Positions 41,098 through 50,537 of a DNA stretch of 63,434 nt are shown one piece after another (position 1 is the first letter of the stretch; every line of letters starts with the position of its first letter). The notes under the pieces are model-generated. The model saw nothing but the letters and a program-made list of their open reading frames with translations, made no database searches and was not told the origin of the DNA. Made by a program: the position numbers and the translations under genes. The DNA comes from Dethiobacter sp. (GTDB lineage: Bacteria; Bacillota; Dethiobacteria; Dethiobacterales; Dethiobacteraceae): NCBI GenBank assembly GCA_018333455.1, contig JAGXTN010000049.1, positions 1-63,434 on the forward strand, read 5' to 3'.

Positions 41098-42618
41098 CTA
41101 TGCCAGACGGGAAAAGCTTTCACTCTGCCGGTAGCCGATTGCTTCGGCCAAGTGTTTTGCCTGAATTTTTTGCTCTTCATCCAGATCTGCTATGGTTCGA
41201 GCGACTTTAAGAATACGGTCATAGGCGCGGGCACTAAGCTGCAGCCGGGAAAACGCATGGCGCAGCAAATCACGTCCGGCAGTATCCAGTTCACAATAAG
41301 ACTGCAAATGATGCGTGTTCATCTGCGCATTACACGAGATATGCTCTTTAACAAATCGTCGCCGCTGACGTTCTCGGGCAATATCCACTCTTGCAGCCAT
41401 CTCCTTTGAGGATTTAACCTCCTTTTTCGAAGTCAAATCCTCATAACGGAGACGTGCTACTTCAACGTAAATATCTATCCGGTCTAAAAGCGGCCCGGAG
41501 ATTTTGTGGCGGTAACGGCGGACTTGCCCTTCACTGCAAACACATTCCACAGTAGGGTCAGAATACATCCCACAAGGGCAAGGATTCATTGAAGCCAGAA
41601 ATAAAAACCGGGCAGGGTATGTATACGATGCCTGAACCCTTGTTACTGTCACAAAGCCTTCTTCCAACGGCTGACGCAGCACTTCCAAAGTTTCACGGCG
41701 AAACTCAGGCAGCTCGTCCAAAAAGAGGACGCCATTGTGTGAAAGACTTACCTCGCCGGGACGAGGCAGGCTGCCTCCTCCGCACAGCGCCGCAGTCGAA
41801 ATTGTATGATGAGGACTCCGAAAAGGTGGCCTGTTTATCAGAGTAGCCGTTTCTCGCAGGAGGCCGGCTGCACTATAAATTTTTGTCGTCTCCAAGCTCT
41901 CCTCATCACTTAGAAATGGCAGGATTGTTGGCAAAGAACGGGCAAGCATTGTTTTTCCGGAACCGGGAGGGCCGGACATCATCACGCTATGATTCCCTGC
42001 CGCCGCCACTTCCAGCGCACGCTTAGCCCCTTCTTGTCCTTTAATACGACTAAAATCTGCTCCCGTAAGCGGCAGAGAACGAGGCGGCATCACTACCGCA
42101 GGCGCATCAAGCTTGCCACTAAGAATGGCAATTGCTTCAGCTAAAGATGAGCTGCCGAGAATGTCTACACCTCTCACCAATGACCCTTCCGCTGCGCAAC
42201 TAAGGGGCAAAAGAACTGTGTTAACCCCGGTGTCGCGGGCCGCCATCACCATGGGCAGTACGCCTCGCACAGGACGAAGAGCACCATCAAGCGCAAGTTC
42301 CCCCAAAATGGCCAGTGGGAGATTAGTAAGAACTAGCTGTCCGCTGGCAACTAGGATGCCTACAGCCAGCGTCAAATCTAACTGCGGTCCCTCCTTTTTC
42401 AAATCTGCCGGCGCCAAATTTACGACAATTCGCTGCTGTGGAAATTTATACCCGCTGTTCTTTATTGCCGCACGCACACGGTCGCGTGCTTCCCGCACTG
42501 CCGCGTCCGGCAAGCCGACAATATCAAAGCTGGGCAGTTGAGCAGACAAATATACTTCCACTTCTACCATTCTGCCCTCGATTCCCATCACCGTACAGCC
42601 GGTTACACTAGCGAGCAT
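41098..42618 (-). CDS. comM: YifB/ComM-type Mg-chelatase-like AAA ATPase
   Basis: 506 aa. The N-terminal ChlI-like domain has LPSFDIVGLPDAAVREARDRVRAAIKNSG and the Lon-like LAPADLKKEGPQLDL; the AAA core has MMSGPPGSGKTMLARSLP, FRSPHHTIS, GVLFLDELPEF and LFLASMNPCPCG; the C-terminal Mg-chelatase domain ends with GYRQSES. ComM is a hexameric helicase promoting branch migration during natural transformation; many Bacillota keep YifB with a less defined role. Confidence 0.93.
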   Translation of the reverse strand: MLASVTGCTVMGIEGRMVEVEVYLSAQLPSFDIVGLPDAAVREARDRVRAAIKNSGYKFPQQRIVVNLAPADLKKEGPQLDLTLAVGILVASGQLVLTNLPLAILGELALDGALRPVRGVLPMVMAARDTGVNTVLLPLSCAAEGSLVRGVDILGSSSLAEAIAILSGKLDAPAVVMPPRSLPLTGADFSRIKGQEGAKRALEVAAAGNHSVMMSGPPGSGKTMLARSLPTILPFLSDEESLETTKIYSAAGLLRETATLINRPPFRSPHHTISTAALCGGGSLPRPGEVSLSHNGVLFLDELPEFRRETLEVLRQPLEEGFVTVTRVQASYTYPARFLFLASMNPCPCGMYSDPTVECVCSEGQVRRYRHKISGPLLDRIDIYVEVARLRYEDLTSKKEVKSSKEMAARVDIARERQRRRFVKEHISCNAQMNTHHLQSYCELDTAGRDLLRHAFSRLQLSARAYDRILKVARTIADLDEEQKIQAKHLAEAIGYRQSESFSRLA

Positions 42619-42737
42619 CCCATCCCTCCTTTCCTAATTTTTTCCATTTTATCACAAACATTTGTTCGTGTAAATGCTTAAATTGAAAGGTTCTTGTCGT
42701 TCTCCTGCCTGGACGCAAGTCACTGATGGCAAAAGAT

Positions 42738-42766
42738 TTGATTTTCGTGGCTGCCGACACTATAAT
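42738..42766 (+). promoter_or_regulatory. Promoter of yqeY
   Basis: TTGATT and a perfect TATAAT with a 17-bp spacer, ending 35 bp before the yqeY ATG. Confidence 0.8.
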
Positions 42767-42801
42767 GGAAACTGAAATAACCTTTACGGGAGGTTCAGCT
42801 G

Positions 42802-43242
42802 ATGCTTAAACAAATCCAGGCTGATATGAAACAGGCGTTAAAAGCCGGAGAAAAACAGCACCTAAGCACATTACGCATGCTACTTGCAGCTCTCCAAAAT
42901 GAGAGTATAGAAAAACGCACTGAACTTACGGATGAAGATATCTTCACCGTTATTCAGCGCGAAATTAAGCAAAGAAAAAACTCTATAATAGAGTTTAGAA
43001 AAGGCAGCCGTGAAGATTTAATACAAGAAAGTGAACAGGAAATTGCTATTCTTGCAGCCTATCTTCCCCAGCAATTAAGCGATGAAGAGCTGGAAGCACT
43101 TGCTAAGCAAGTCATAAGCGAAGTAAACGCTACATCAGCAAAAGAGCTCGGCCAAGTGATGGGCAAACTAATGCCGCTGATCAAAGGAAAAGCCGCCGGC
43201 AACCGTGTTCAAGCTATGGCAAAAAAACTGCTGGAAAAATAA
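42802..43242 (+). CDS. yqeY: YqeY/GatB-tail domain protein
   Basis: 146 aa. QADMKQALKAGEKQHLSTLRMLLAALQNE, the AAYLPQQLSDEELEAL linker and AKELGQVMGKLMPLIKGKAAGNRV match YqeY, a standalone version of the GatB C-terminal tRNA-binding module. Role uncertain; a link to tRNA quality is presumed. GGGAGG stands before the ATG and a strong terminator follows. Confidence 0.93.
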   Translation: MLKQIQADMKQALKAGEKQHLSTLRMLLAALQNESIEKRTELTDEDIFTVIQREIKQRKNSIIEFRKGSREDLIQESEQEIAILAAYLPQQLSDEELEALAKQVISEVNATSAKELGQVMGKLMPLIKGKAAGNRVQAMAKKLLEK

Positions 43243-43266
43243 CGACTATTCCTCTAATTTTAAGCA

Positions 43267-43301
43267 AAAAAAGTGGGAGCTAAAACTGCTCCCACTTTTT
43301 T
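43267..43301. terminator. Bidirectional terminator between yqeY and sleB
   Basis: A 14-bp perfect stem with A6 and T6 at the base of each arm and a 7-nt loop. It overlaps the sleB stop codon. Confidence 0.93.
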
Positions 43302-44019
43302 ACTTAAAGAAGACATGATTGCCAATAGTTACTGTAACTGGACGGCTTCGTACCCACTGATTACTAGTTTTAGCCGGGTTGTAAAACCCTGTGGCTCCGC
43401 CTGTGGGGTCAGCGCCGCTTAATGCTTCCGCAATAGCTAGTTTGGCAGTTTCTCCGGCGGGTTTATTAATTCGTCCGTCAAGGACAGGACTATATTGATA
43501 TTTGCCGCCTACCACCTGATATACTACGCCGCTCAAGCTGTTAGGGAACGATTCACTGCGAATGCGATTCAGAATTGAGGCAGCCACTGCCACCTGCCCT
43601 GCAAATCCTTCTCCTGACGCTTCCGCATACACAATTCTAGCGAACAGATCCATCTCAGTTGCAGTAAAATTAAATTCGTCGCTCACGGCGGATGAGACAG
43701 CAGTTTCTGCCGCTTTGCTAATCATTTCCTTAATCAGTTCGATAGTTTCTTCATCTGCCAAGCCATCTGCCGGCAAGCCGTTTTCTGCTTGGAAGCGCAT
43801 TAGGCTAGCGCTGGTTAACGGACCGAAAACACCGTCTAGATGACCTTCCCGATAACCTTTTTCATTGAGGAACATTTGCAATTCCAACACATCTTGACCG
43901 CGGCTACCCATCAGGATTGGACGACTTCCGAGAGTTGCGGCCTCTGCCGTCGCACCGACAGTAAATAAGAGAATTAATGTGACAACCAAAAGATTATTCA
44001 CTTTCATTTTGTTAAACAT
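43300..44019 (-). CDS. sleB: SleB-like spore/cell-wall hydrolase
   Basis: 239 aa. A signal peptide (NNLLVVTLILLFTVGATAEAA) leads to a peptidoglycan-binding domain (RGQDVLELQMFLNEKGY, DGVFGPLTSASLMRFQAENGL) and the SleB/hydrolase_2 domain (DLFARIVYAEASGEGFAGQVAVAASILNRI, with the catalytic Glu; VGGKYQYSPV; TGFYNPAKTS). SleB is a lytic transglycosylase acting on spore cortex. AAGGAGG lies 7 nt before the ATG. Expression is probably controlled by the c-di-AMP riboswitch just upstream. Confidence 0.92.
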   Translation of the reverse strand: MFNKMKVNNLLVVTLILLFTVGATAEAATLGSRPILMGSRGQDVLELQMFLNEKGYREGHLDGVFGPLTSASLMRFQAENGLPADGLADEETIELIKEMISKAAETAVSSAVSDEFNFTATEMDLFARIVYAEASGEGFAGQVAVAASILNRIRSESFPNSLSGVVYQVVGGKYQYSPVLDGRINKPAGETAKLAIAEALSGADPTGGATGFYNPAKTSNQWVRSRPVTVTIGNHVFFK

Positions 44020-44035
44020 ACGTATTCCTCCTTTT

Positions 44036-44160
44036 TGCCTCCGGGGTTAGCTGACGGGTTTGGGCAGGAGCGCCCCACCTCTCTAAAAGGTTTCACCCCA
44101 CTATGGTGGGCCCCCCGTACCCCCTCATATGAGAGGGATTCGGCTTGCTACGCATGTGCT
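44036..44160 (-). ncRNA. c-di-AMP (ydaO/yuaA) riboswitch upstream of sleB
   Basis: The minus-strand leader carries the family's conserved blocks in order: GCCGAATCC (44144-44136), GGGGG with CCCACC, GGGGTGAAACC (44099-44089), GGGGCGCTCC, then CCCGTCAGCTAACC (44058-44045) and a closing CCGG. This matches the ydaO pseudoknot consensus. It ends about 20 nt before the sleB start. ydaO riboswitches are off-switches that lower wall-hydrolase and osmolyte-transport expression at high c-di-AMP. Confidence 0.88.
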
Positions 44161-44316
44161 AATAATAACATGTTATGTTAACTAAGGCAAAGAGGGAGAG
44201 CTTGCCCTGCCAGTGCCTAAGTCATTATGCTTTACTGCTGCGGCAGTTAACTGACCGAGAGCTAGAAATTCACTCAAACTCTCTTCAATACCAAAACGTG
44301 CCAAGTAAAACAGGAA

Positions 44317-44339
44317 TAAAAAAAAGCGCCAAGCGCTTT
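44317..44339 (-). terminator. Terminator after yraN
   Basis: On the minus strand AAAGCGC/GCGCTTT with a 3-nt loop runs into a long T-tract. It closes the long operon ending with yraN, 32 bp past its stop. Confidence 0.85.
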
Positions 44340-44370
44340 GCAAAAATAATCCGATAAGTTAGCCTTGCTG

Positions 44371-44709
44371 CTAGAATGCGTTTTTGATAATAGAAATAGT
44401 TTTATCAGTAGCATTGACCGCCACCACGTCAAAGCGATACTTTGCGGCGCCGGTTTTATTTTCATATAGATAATGTCGTGCAACAAGGCGTACTTTTTCC
44501 TGTTTTTTCGCGTCCACCGCCTCTGCCGGAGAACCGCAGAAAGTGGAACTCCTAGTCTTTACTTCGATAAATACGAGCGTATCGCCATCTTTCGCTACTA
44601 TGTCAAGTTCACCACTCTGGCAGCACCAGTTGCGCGCCAAAATAACATAGCCCTGCCCTGCAAGGTAAGTGGCAGCCAGTTCTTCGCCTTTTTTTCCTAG
44701 CGACTTCAT
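44371..44709 (-). CDS. yraN: YraN/UPF0102 nuclease-fold protein
   Basis: 112 aa from ATG 44709 with GGAGG 7 nt away; an ATG at 44757 overlaps rnhB without a site. GKKGEELAATYLAGQGYVILARNW, then GELDIVAKDGDTLVFIEVKTRS with the D...EVK nuclease-like motif. The family has an endonuclease fold with unknown function. It overlaps rnhB as ATGA. Confidence 0.9.
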   Translation of the reverse strand: MKSLGKKGEELAATYLAGQGYVILARNWCCQSGELDIVAKDGDTLVFIEVKTRSSTFCGSPAEAVDAKKQEKVRLVARHYLYENKTGAAKYRFDVVAVNATDKTISIIKNAF

Positions 44710-45491
44710 TTTTTCTCCTCCGGCAGAAGCAGAAATGACCTGCGGTGCATCGTACATGGACCAAGTTTAGCTATTGCCAGGCGGTGCAGTGTTGTGGGAT
44801 ATCCTTTATGCACAGCAAATCCATAGCCAGGGAATAGCTTGTCTATTTCACACATCCAGCGATCCCGCGTAACTTTGGCAATAATTGAAGCGGCCGCGAT
44901 GGAAAGGGAGAGGCTGTCGCCACCGATGATGCCGAGCTGTGGAACAGGCAAACCCTCCAGTTCCAAGGCATCTAACAAAACAAAGTCTGGGGCAACTGCT
45001 AAAGAGACTAACGCCCTAGCCATAGCCAATTTACTTGCTACCAGAATATTATAATTGTCAATTTCAGCCACCTCACCGACTGCAACAGACCAAGCTCTGG
45101 CAGTTTCAGTAATGGCTAGGTAAAGTTCTTCCCTTTTTGCAGGACTTACTTTTTTTGAATCATTCAAGCCGGGCAAATAATAATTTTCAGGGAGAACGAC
45201 GGCTGCGGCCACGACAGGACCAGCCAGCGGCCCCCGGCCTGCCTCGTCAACTCCAGCAATAGTGGTAAATCCGTTCTCCCGGGCCGCACGCTCATAGCTA
45301 AGCATGGCACTGAGGCGCTCCCTCTCACGCCGTTCACGATCGCACCTAGCCTGACAACGTTCAGCTAGGCGTCGCACACCGGTACGCCTGTCTGCAGAGA
45401 GGTGCACAAGCTCTTCTCCGCAGGGAACCGCTTCACTCAGTGAGCAACAAATCTCCTCGACCGTCATCTGGGCAAAGTTCCTTAGCTTCAT
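44706..45491 (-). CDS. rnhB: Ribonuclease HII
   Basis: 261 aa. GVDEAGRGPLAGPVVAAAVVL gives the catalytic DE; LNDSKKVSPAKREEL, DALELEG and SIIAKVTRD follow in order, with GYPTTLH near the end. It removes ribonucleotides from DNA. About 70 residues precede the core, as is common in Bacillota. The ATG at 45491 lies within the end of rbgA (59-bp overlap), with GGGAG upstream. Confidence 0.95.
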   Translation of the reverse strand: MKLRNFAQMTVEEICCSLSEAVPCGEELVHLSADRRTGVRRLAERCQARCDRERRERERLSAMLSYERAARENGFTTIAGVDEAGRGPLAGPVVAAAVVLPENYYLPGLNDSKKVSPAKREELYLAITETARAWSVAVGEVAEIDNYNILVASKLAMARALVSLAVAPDFVLLDALELEGLPVPQLGIIGGDSLSLSIAAASIIAKVTRDRWMCEIDKLFPGYGFAVHKGYPTTLHRLAIAKLGPCTMHRRSFLLLPEEKK

Positions 45492-46323
45492 CTTTCAGTT
45501 CTCCCGGTTTCTCGAATGTTATCCGCCCAAGCCGCCCCTCGCGCAAGTCTTTGACAAGGAGCCGTGACGCCGCTTCTAGGTCTACATTGCCGCCTTTCAG
45601 CAGACAGCCGCGGCGTTTGGCAATCTCAGCTAGGATCTCCTGCGCATCGGCAGTAGCATTTTCTAAATCATAGCGTTGCCGCAGTTGTTCCCCAAAATGC
45701 TGCCGCATGAAGGAGATTAGTTCAATTCCCAGCTCCAACGGATCGAAAATTTCATCTTTAACCGCGCCGGCGGCAGCAAGTCTGAAAGCCTGACTCTTGC
45801 AGTTAATTTTCGGCCAAAGCATACCCGGTGTATCCAGAAGCTCCAAACCTGCCTGCAGGCGTACCCATTGCGGTTGCTTAGTAATGCCTGGCTTATCGCC
45901 GGTCTGGGTAACGCTGCGACCGATCAACCTGTTGATTAGCGATGATTTGCCTACATTAGGGATACCGACAATAATCAAGCGCAAAGGACGTTGCCCGTGC
46001 TTTCGTCGGCGTGGCAAAGTCCTCAACTGCTGCAGTAATTTTTTTATTCCTTCCCCGGTACTGCCATTTACCGCAGCTACGGCAAAATATTCTTCGCGCA
46101 AGCTGTGTAGCCAAGCAGCCGTCTGAACCGGGTCTGCCAGATCCGGGCGAGTCAGTACGGCGACTACCGGGCGTCTTGCTAATAATTCCCTGATATCCGG
46201 ATTACGGCTGGAAACGGGCAGACGGGCATCCAATACCTCAATCACAGCGTCCACCAGTTTTAGGTTTTCACGTAATACTCTTTTGGCTTTGGCCATCTGG
46301 CCAGGATACCATTGCACATCCAT
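45433..46323 (-). CDS. rbgA: Ribosome biogenesis GTPase RbgA (YlqF)
   Basis: 296 aa, a circularly permuted GTPase: VQWYPGQMAKAKR at the start, the G4-like LTRPDLAD, then G1 VGIPNVGKSSLINRL and G3 DTPGMLWP. The C-terminal helical domain binds late 50S intermediates. It is needed for incorporation of L16 in Bacillus. In one operon with rnhB and yraN; lepB is 15 bp upstream. Confidence 0.95.
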   Translation of the reverse strand: MDVQWYPGQMAKAKRVLRENLKLVDAVIEVLDARLPVSSRNPDIRELLARRPVVAVLTRPDLADPVQTAAWLHSLREEYFAVAAVNGSTGEGIKKLLQQLRTLPRRRKHGQRPLRLIIVGIPNVGKSSLINRLIGRSVTQTGDKPGITKQPQWVRLQAGLELLDTPGMLWPKINCKSQAFRLAAAGAVKDEIFDPLELGIELISFMRQHFGEQLRQRYDLENATADAQEILAEIAKRRGCLLKGGNVDLEAASRLLVKDLREGRLGRITFEKPGELKDEAKELCPDDGRGDLLLTE

Positions 46324-46338
46324 GACATAACCTGCCTT

Positions 46339-46863
46339 TTAACGGTGTTCGACAATACGAACACTCTCCAGAGGCCAGAACACCACCATGGCTTTTCCTT
46401 TGATCTGATCCAACGAAACAAGGCCTACGCTGGGATGGCGGCTGTCCATGCTGTTATTGCGGTTGTCGCCCATGACAAAAACTGAGCCATCAGGAACTAC
46501 CACCGGACCGAATGGTTCCCTGGCTCTTTCCAGAACGTATGGCTCCTCGACTAGCTCACCGTTAACATAGACGCCCTCAGGCTCAATGCGAACTTCATCG
46601 CCGGCGGTAGCAATAACGCGCTTGATAAAATCTCTATCATCGGTGGCCTTAAACACAACTATTTCGCCAGATAAAGGCTGGCGGAAATAGTACTGAACTT
46701 TGCTGACAACTAGCCGCTCCCTATCGTGGAGTGTAGGCAACATCGACTGACCCTGCACCAGAAATACTTCGATTAGGAATGCCCGGATAACAAGTGCCAA
46801 AATGACGGCCACAAGAATGGATTTTATCCATTCCCACACTTCCCTCTTCTCAGAATCACCCAT
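46339..46863 (-). CDS. lepB: Signal peptidase I
   Basis: 174 aa. One N-terminal membrane helix (ILVAVILALVIRAFLIEVFLV), then the catalytic Ser in QGQSMLPTL and Lys in DFIKRVIATAGD, and GDNRNNSMDSRHP. It removes Sec/Tat signal peptides at the outer membrane face. GAAGGA precedes the ATG. A terminator separates it from rplS. Confidence 0.95.
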   Translation of the reverse strand: MGDSEKREVWEWIKSILVAVILALVIRAFLIEVFLVQGQSMLPTLHDRERLVVSKVQYYFRQPLSGEIVVFKATDDRDFIKRVIATAGDEVRIEPEGVYVNGELVEEPYVLERAREPFGPVVVPDGSVFVMGDNRNNSMDSRHPSVGLVSLDQIKGKAMVVFWPLESVRIVEHR

Positions 46864-46902
46864 TTTGTCCTTCCTCTCCCGTTGTAAGGCTACCTACACT
46901 CC

Positions 46903-46927
46903 AAAAAAAGGGACTGTAACACAGTCC
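46903..46927 (-). terminator. Terminator after rplS
   Basis: On the minus strand GGACTG/CAGTCC with a 5-nt loop is followed by C and T7. It would separate or attenuate rplS from lepB. Confidence 0.8.
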
Positions 46928-46935
46928 ACTCTTTT

Positions 46936-47280
46936 TTAGTAGCGTTTTTCCTTAATGCGTGCTGCCTTCCCTGTCAGTTTCCGTAAGTAGTACAGTTTTG
47001 CACGGCGCACAACACCGTGGCGCATGACTTCCAGCCTTTCGATTTTGGGAGAATGAAGCGGGAAGGTTCTTTCCACACCAATACCGTAGCTAATCCGGCG
47101 TACAGTAAATGTCTCACGCAGTCCTCCGCCTTGGCGTTTAATAATCACGCCTTCGAACACCTGAGTACGCTCACGAGTACCTTCCACAACCTTAACGTGT
47201 ACACGCACTGTGTCCCCGGGAGCGATCTGCGGCAAATCTTTTTTCATTTGTTCTGCTTCTATCTGACTGATGATATCCAT
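46936..47280 (-). CDS. rplS: 50S ribosomal protein L19
   Basis: 114 aa. [54 protein letters not shown] and [17 protein letters not shown] are invariant L19 segments. L19 sits at the 30S-50S bridge. AAAGGAGG lies before the ATG. Usual neighbour of trmD. Confidence 0.98.
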   Translation of the reverse strand: MDIISQIEAEQMKKDLPQIAPGDTVRVHVKVVEGTRERTQVFEGVIIKRQGGGLRETFTVRRISYGIGVERTFPLHSPKIERLEVMRHGVVRRAKLYYLRKLTGKAARIKEKRY

Positions 47281-47352
47281 TTTTGTCCTCCTTTCGTCCT
47301 AAAACATTTAATTTCACACGCATTACGAGCATTAAACCATAGCGCCGGCCCT

Positions 47353-48099
47353 TTACAACAAGAGTTCAATGCCAAGACGGATGGCCTCATCAAGAAGTAT
47401 TCGCTTTTCTTCCGCAGAGAGCTTGGCCGCCGGCAAGAGTTCCGGACGGCTGCGTAATGTCTTTAGCAGGGACTGTTCCCGGCGCCAGCGGCGAATTCTT
47501 TCATGATTCCCGGATAATAGCACCTCAGGCACAGACATGCCGCGATACTCGGCCGGCCGAGTATACTGCGGATACTCCAGCAGCCCTTCGCTAAAAGATT
47601 CTTGCAATGTTGACTCTGCAGACAGCACTCCGGGGAGAAGCCGAACCACCGCATCGGCGACAGCCATGGCGGGAATTTCCCCACCGGTGAGCACAAAATC
47701 TCCCAGAGAAATTTCTTCATCCACCAACACATCTTGCACTCGCTGGTCTACGCCTTCATAATGTCCACAAAGCAGAAACAAACGCTCATTTTTTGCCAAT
47801 TCGTAAGCTTTCGCCTGGGAGAACCGTCTGCCCCTGGGTGAGAGCAGGACCACAGGACCCCGCCGCGCATCACTGGCTTGCAAATGTTCCAGTGTCAAAA
47901 AAAACGGTTCGGGCTGCATCACCATTCCCGGGCCTCCGCCGTACGGATAATCGTCTACATGCCGATGTTTATTATTGGCAAAGCTGCGTAAATCCGCAAT
48001 CTCGATTTCTACCTGTCCCGCTTCTACCGCCCGGCCGACTATACTGGATTTTAGAGCTGTAAACATTTCCGGAAAGATTGTAATAATGTCAATGCGCAA
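47353..48099 (-). CDS. trmD: tRNA (guanine-N1)-methyltransferase
   Basis: 248 aa from TTG 48099, 6 nt after GAGGTG, giving the normal N-terminus [12 protein letters not shown]; a GTG three codons upstream is less well placed. The SPOUT knot is clear: [13 protein letters not shown] and [15 protein letters not shown]. It methylates G37 in tRNAs reading CNN codons. It follows rimM closely. Confidence 0.97.
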   Translation of the reverse strand: MRIDIITIFPEMFTALKSSIVGRAVEAGQVEIEIADLRSFANNKHRHVDDYPYGGGPGMVMQPEPFFLTLEHLQASDARRGPVVLLSPRGRRFSQAKAYELAKNERLFLLCGHYEGVDQRVQDVLVDEEISLGDFVLTGGEIPAMAVADAVVRLLPGVLSAESTLQESFSEGLLEYPQYTRPAEYRGMSVPEVLLSGNHERIRRWRREQSLLKTLRSRPELLPAAKLSAEEKRILLDEAIRLGIELLL

Positions 48100-48109
48100 C
48101 CGATTCACC

Positions 48110-48619
48110 TCACAGGAGCCCTTCAGGCGGGTCCACCACCATGCGGCCTAGACGAAGGTCAATTTGTACCACCGTTTTAAGCGCGGGGATCAACGTTTCA
48201 CGCCTTCCCTCTTTCTCATCTTTGACCACGTACACATCGTTACTGCCGGTCTGCAGCACTTCCTGTACACGGCCAAGGTAAACGCTATTTACAGTGTAGA
48301 CCTCCAAGCCAATTATCTGGTCTAGGTAATAGACGTCAATCGGCAGTGGCATTCTCTCAGAGAGGGGGATGGAAATCAACGAGCCAATCAAACGTTCCGC
48401 GCTGTCGCAAGCATCAATCCCACGCAAGAACACTACCCAGAAACGTCCGTGCACAAAAGCGTCAATCACTTCATGCTCTGTCACGTTAGTCCCTTGTTCT
48501 AAAAACACACGACTAAGTGCTTTCAGCCGCTCCGGGAAATCAGAGAGGGGCAGGACTTTTAAACCACCTTTAACCCCATGGGTGTTAATTACCTTGCCGA
48601 CAGCCGCCAATTCTGCCAA
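48110..48619 (-). CDS. rimM: Ribosome maturation factor RimM
   Basis: 169 aa. [25 protein letters not shown], the [12 protein letters not shown] region and the PRC-barrel part [25 protein letters not shown]. RimM binds S19 and assists 30S head maturation. The start is TTG behind AGGTGAAG. Confidence 0.95.
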   Translation of the reverse strand: MAELAAVGKVINTHGVKGGLKVLPLSDFPERLKALSRVFLEQGTNVTEHEVIDAFVHGRFWVVFLRGIDACDSAERLIGSLISIPLSERMPLPIDVYYLDQIIGLEVYTVNSVYLGRVQEVLQTGSNDVYVVKDEKEGRRETLIPALKTVVQIDLRLGRMVVDPPEGLL

Positions 48620-48633
48620 CCAGCTTCACCTGC

Positions 48634-48864
48634 CTACTGGACGATTTCCACCATGACCCGCTTTTTATCGTTGGTCGCCGCCGCGCTGACCACAGTCCGG
48701 ATGGCTTTGGCAATCCGGCCTTGTTTACCAATTACTTTACCCATATCTGCCGGAGCTACATGCAACTCCAGTGTGATGGTGCGACTGTCTTCCAACTGTT
48801 CCACACGGACCTGTTCCGGATGGTCCACCAGGGCCTTGGCGATGAATTCAACCAAATCCTTCAT
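48634..48864 (-). CDS. khpA: KH-domain RNA-binding protein KhpA
   Basis: 76 aa, one type II KH domain with GKVIGKQGRIAKAIRTVV (GxxG loop). In Bacillota KhpA acts with KhpB in RNA binding and cell-division control. Typical location between rpsP and rimM. Confidence 0.95.
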   Translation of the reverse strand: MKDLVEFIAKALVDHPEQVRVEQLEDSRTITLELHVAPADMGKVIGKQGRIAKAIRTVVSAAATNDKKRVMVEIVQ

Positions 48865-48887
48865 CGTTCATCACCATCCATACTTTA

Positions 48888-49133
48888 CTATTTACCGATA
48901 CCCGCTTTTACTAAAAGGGCTCTGACCGTATCGGAGGGCTGTGCGCCCTTTAGCAACCATTCCTGCGCTTTATCACCGTTGATTTTTAATGTGGTCGGCT
49001 CCGTCGTTGGGTTATAGTAACCAATTTCTTCAATAAATGCACCGTCCCGCGGAGAGCGTGAATCTGTTACAATAATACGGTAAAACGGTCGCTTCTTAGC
49101 GCCGACCCTCTTCAGACGAATCTTAACTGCCAT
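48888..49133 (-). CDS. rpsP: 30S ribosomal protein S16
   Basis: 81 aa, [41 protein letters not shown] in two segments, an invariant S16 start. AGGAGGTG precedes the ATG. It lies 37 bp after ffh. Confidence 0.98.
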   Translation of the reverse strand: MAVKIRLKRVGAKKRPFYRIIVTDSRSPRDGAFIEEIGYYNPTTEPTTLKINGDKAQEWLLKGAQPSDTVRALLVKAGIGK

Positions 49134-49170
49134 CTTTCTTCACCTCCTTGTTTAGGGTATGCCTTTTCCC

Positions 49171-50517
49171 TTAATTAAAAGGAAACCGGCCTTTCCCCTT
49201 CCCTTTCGCCTTGCCTTTTTCCGCCTTGCCAAACTGCTTCATCATTTTTTGCATCATCTCAAATTGTTTAAGCAGATTATTAACATCCTGAACCTTAGTG
49301 CCGCTGCCGAGGGCAATTCTTCGCCGCCGGCTACTGTTTAGGATGGACGGAAGCTGACGCTCTTTTTTTGTCATAGAGTTGATGATGGCCTCGACTTTGA
49401 CAAATTCTTTTTCGTCGACCGACATGCCTTTTAGCTTTTTCCCCATTCCGCCCATGCCGGGCATCATCTCCAGCAACTGGTTGATTGGACCCATCTTTTT
49501 TAGTTGCTGCAACTGATCTAAAAAATCATCCAAAGAAAACTGCTGGGAGCGTAACTTCTTTTCCATCTCCCGCGCTTTATTTTCATCAAAAGTTGATTGC
49601 GCTTTCTCGATTAGTGTGAGTACGTCTCCCATACCCAGAATTCGCGAAGCCATCCGCTCCGGGTAAAACGGTTCAAAAGCATCAGTCTTTTCACCCAAAC
49701 CGGCGAATTTTACCGGACTACCAGTTACAGCACGGACAGAAAGAGCTGCCCCGCCGCGTGTGTCCCCATCCAGCTTAGTTAACACCACGCCGGTCAGTCC
49801 CAGTTTGTCCCGGAAAGACTGAGCCACATTAACAGCGTCCTGCCCGGTCATGGCATCAACGACTAAAAGTATCTCCTGAGGATTCAAGGCTTTTTCAATG
49901 CGAGCCAACTCATCCATTAATGCTTGGTCTATGTGCAGGCGTCCCGCAGTATCAATAATCAGATAATCATGACGGTACTTCTTGGCATGTTCGAGTGCGG
50001 CTTTCGCCGTCTGCACCGGGTCCTGCTGCCCCAGCTGAAAGACCGGAATACCCAGCTGCTCTCCCAATATTTGTAGTTGCTTAATGGCTGCCGGTCTATA
50101 AATATCGGCCGCCACTAAGAGCGGTGTATTTTGTTTCTTCTTCAATAAATTTGCCAACTTAGCCGCAGACGTTGTTTTCCCCGAACCTTGCAGACCAACC
50201 AGCATAATTATTGTTGGCGGGTTTGGCGCATGGTTCAATTTGGACACAGTGCCGCCCATCAAACTAGTCAGTTCATTGTTCACAATTTTTATAACTTGCT
50301 GGCCCGGTGTCAAACTCTCTAACACAGCGCCCCCGAGGCAGAGCTCCTTCACGCTGGCCACAAAGTCCTTGACAACTTTATAATTCACATCCGCTTCCAA
50401 CAGGGCAAGCCTGACTTCCCGCAGTGCGGCATCAATATCTTTTTCAGTCAATTTCCCTTTCCCCTGCAGACGTCTAAGCGTGTTCTGCAGCTTGGTTGAA
50501 AGGTTCTCAAAAAGCAT
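49171..50517 (-). CDS. ffh: Signal recognition particle GTPase Ffh (SRP54)
   Basis: 448 aa. The N domain is followed by G1 LVGLQGSGKTTSAAKLA, DTAGRLHID, TKLDGDTRGGAALS and GLGEKTDAFEPF, then the methionine-rich M domain (MMPGMGGMGKKLKG) with a GSGTKVQDVN RNA-binding turn. The tail is lysine/glycine-rich. It binds signal sequences on ribosomes and docks to FtsY, also encoded here. Confidence 0.98.
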   Translation of the reverse strand: MLFENLSTKLQNTLRRLQGKGKLTEKDIDAALREVRLALLEADVNYKVVKDFVASVKELCLGGAVLESLTPGQQVIKIVNNELTSLMGGTVSKLNHAPNPPTIIMLVGLQGSGKTTSAAKLANLLKKKQNTPLLVAADIYRPAAIKQLQILGEQLGIPVFQLGQQDPVQTAKAALEHAKKYRHDYLIIDTAGRLHIDQALMDELARIEKALNPQEILLVVDAMTGQDAVNVAQSFRDKLGLTGVVLTKLDGDTRGGAALSVRAVTGSPVKFAGLGEKTDAFEPFYPERMASRILGMGDVLTLIEKAQSTFDENKAREMEKKLRSQQFSLDDFLDQLQQLKKMGPINQLLEMMPGMGGMGKKLKGMSVDEKEFVKVEAIINSMTKKERQLPSILNSSRRRRIALGSGTKVQDVNNLLKQFEMMQKMMKQFGKAEKGKAKGKGKGRFPFN

Positions 50518-50537
50518 TCTTTACTCCTCCAGCCTGC

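Noticed and set aside
41589-41846. Frames antisense to yifB
   Set aside because: yifB has complete motifs in the other frame; these are shadows.
44175-44357. 60-codon plus-strand frame before yraN
   Set aside because: No ribosome site; it covers the yraN terminator.
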